This document shows positions 4,002 through 5,253 of a stretch of 5,253 bases of DNA, piece by piece. The stretch lies in the NCBI GenBank assembly GCA_031259095.1, contig JAIRLW010000388.1:1-5253 (forward strand), written 5' to 3'. How positions within the stretch are numbered: position 1 is the stretch's first letter; the number at the start of each line of letters is the position of its first letter. The stretch comes from Planctomycetaceae bacterium (GTDB lineage: Bacteria > Planctomycetota > Planctomycetia > Pirellulales > Thermoguttaceae). A program made the translations under genes and the position numbers. Below the pieces are notes generated by a model. That model did not search any database. It was not told the DNA's origin and saw only the letters and a program-made list of their open reading frames with translations.

Positions 4002-5253
4002 ATGCCGCTTGATCTTGACTTATCACCGCCGAGTTCTCAGAGTATCGCCAAGCGTGCTTTGATTTGCGCTGCTCTCGCGGAAGGTTCCACCATTTTAGAA
4101 GGTTCTTTTTATTCGCAAGACCTTCAGGTGATGGTCAACGCTTTACGTCAAATCGGTTTGAAAGTCCGCCAGGACGCCATGCAAGGACGTATTGAAATAA
4201 TCGGTCAAAGCGGTATTTTTCCGGTGGACGAAGAATATATCGACGTCGAAAACAGTACGTTGACGCTTCATTTTCTGACTTCGGTTCTTGCCTTTTCACG
4301 CGGACTTTACCGGATTAACGGCGACCGGCGCGTGCAACAATTTCCGATTGGCGATTTGATTTATGCGTTGAATCAACTCGGCGCAGATGTTCAGAGCGCC
4401 AATGCTTACGATACTTCGCCGTTGTTGATTCAAGGAGTTTGGGATCGGCAAGGAATCAGTCCTTCGTCCAAACGCTATGCGATCCCCACAGAAATGAACG
4501 GCAATAAACAACGTTATGCGGCAATGACCGGAACATTGTCTAGTCAATATGTCAGCGGTATTTTGCTCGCTTCACCGCTTGCCGCCCGAAGTTGTCCGGT
4601 GGAATTGCATGTGGTCAACCAATTGACTTGTGATCCTTATCTTTTGATGACGTTGGATGTGATGAAAGAATTTGGCGTAACCGTTCCGGTACAAACAGGC
4701 GGAGATGAAAATCCGCTCTTCTCAAAAGGAACAACTTATCTCATTCCGCAAGGCGTCCAATATCGTCCGCACACGTATCGGATTGAACCGGACGCTTCGC
4801 TCGCCAATTACGCCTTTGCCGCAGTCGCTATCGCCGGAGGTCGCGTTACCGTTAAAAATCTAACAGATACCAGTATTCAGAAAGAAATCGAATTTATCTA
4901 TTGTCTTCAACGCATGGGTTGCCGGATTTCTTTTGCCGATCACTCTGTTACCGTTGAAAAATCGGAACGGTCTTTATTGCGTGGAATTTCGGTGGACATG
5001 TTTGACATGGTGGATTCGATTCAGACCTTTGCGGTGTGCGCGTTGTTTGCCACATCGCCGTCACGCATCACCAACATCGGACATCTACGGCGACGCGAAC
5101 CGGATCGGTTGCCCAAATTATTGACCGAATTACGCCGTTTCGGCGCCAATATCAATGAGTTTGAAGACGGATTCCTGATTGTTCCGCGAAAATATCTCAA
5201 CCCGTCAACAATCGACGCCGAAGGCGATTCACGACTCGCCATGTCTCTTGGTC
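4002..5253 (+). CDS. aroA: EPSP synthase-like protein with altered PEP site (partial, runs off window)
   Basis: The frame is open for 417 codons from the ATG at 4002 to the window edge. EPSP synthase joins shikimate 3-phosphate and phosphoenolpyruvate (PEP) in the shikimate pathway. Family signatures in order: SPPSSQSIAKRALICAALAEG (8-28), GDRRVQQFPIGDLIYAL (107-123), LSSQYVSGILLASP (179-192), PYLLMTLDVM (212-221), EPDASLANYAFAAVAI (262-277), DMVDSIQTFAV (335-345), HLRRREPDRL (361-370) and EGDSRLAM (407-414). Kept, in E. coli terms: S23 and R27 (S14, R18), S169-Q171 (S180-Q182), D313 (D338), E341 and R344 (E366, R369) and R386 (R411). Apparently replaced: K22 by Q13, G96 by T86, R100 by H90, R124 by F114 and S197 by C210. 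These are PEP- or substrate-binding positions, so it may be a paralogue with another reaction or weak activity. The N-terminus is about nine residues shorter than E. coli AroA, and an in-frame stop at 3996 rules out an upstream start. The alignment is from memory. Confidence 0.85.
   Translation, partial: MPLDLDLSPPSSQSIAKRALICAALAEGSTILEGSFYSQDLQVMVNALRQIGLKVRQDAMQGRIEIIGQSGIFPVDEEYIDVENSTLTLHFLTSVLAFSRGLYRINGDRRVQQFPIGDLIYALNQLGADVQSANAYDTSPLLIQGVWDRQGISPSSKRYAIPTEMNGNKQRYAAMTGTLSSQYVSGILLASPLAARSCPVELHVVNQLTCDPYLLMTLDVMKEFGVTVPVQTGGDENPLFSKGTTYLIPQGVQYRPHTYRIEPDASLANYAFAAVAIAGGRVTVKNLTDTSIQKEIEFIYCLQRMGCRISFADHSVTVEKSERSLLRGISVDMFDMVDSIQTFAVCALFATSPSRITNIGHLRRREPDRLPKLLTELRRFGANINEFEDGFLIVPRKYLNPSTIDAEGDSRLAMSLG

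Overview
The window reads as a piece of a moderately AT-rich bacterial chromosome, most likely a planctomycete. That placement rests on remembered resemblance of the glucose-6-phosphate dehydrogenase and EPSP-synthase-like proteins to planctomycete versions, and on the scarcity of Shine-Dalgarno sites. It is an inference, not a search result.

Layout: three genes lie on the minus strand. In transcription order they are a complete zwf (glucose-6-phosphate dehydrogenase, 3106-1637), a complete FIST-domain sensory protein (1413-232), and the first 31 codons of a protein that opens into a charged coiled coil (94 to the window edge). The FIST gene has its own textbook promoter (TTGACA, 16-bp spacer, TATAAT) just downstream of zwf and a fair ribosome binding site, so it looks separately controlled from zwf. 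The FIST gene and the coiled-coil gene are probably a sensor/transducer pair. The 137-bp gap between them is largely occupied by a palindrome built from TGTCCC repeats.

On the plus strand, starting at 4002 and running off the window, is an EPSP synthase family gene (aroA-like). The fold signatures of the family are all present, but several residues that hold phosphoenolpyruvate in characterised enzymes appear replaced (K22, G96, R100 and R124 in E. coli numbering), and the N-terminus is short. It may be a divergent paralogue with a changed or lost reaction.

The 895-bp divergent intergenic region between zwf and the aroA-like gene is a nest of small non-coding elements. It holds an inverted-repeat element (3145-3299), a 104-bp MITE-like hairpin whose core carries TCGA six times at exactly 10-bp spacing (3469-3572), and a roughly 300-bp element with 10-bp terminal inverted repeats and a complex set of internal hairpins showing compensatory base changes (3624-3921). 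Both flanking genes are preceded, directly up to the start codon, by the same G-free heptamer-repeat leader (consensus CTATYCA), in place of a Shine-Dalgarno sequence. That shared leader and the substituted EPSP-synthase active site are the two most interesting observations here. No RNA genes, CRISPR arrays or intact transposase genes were seen.
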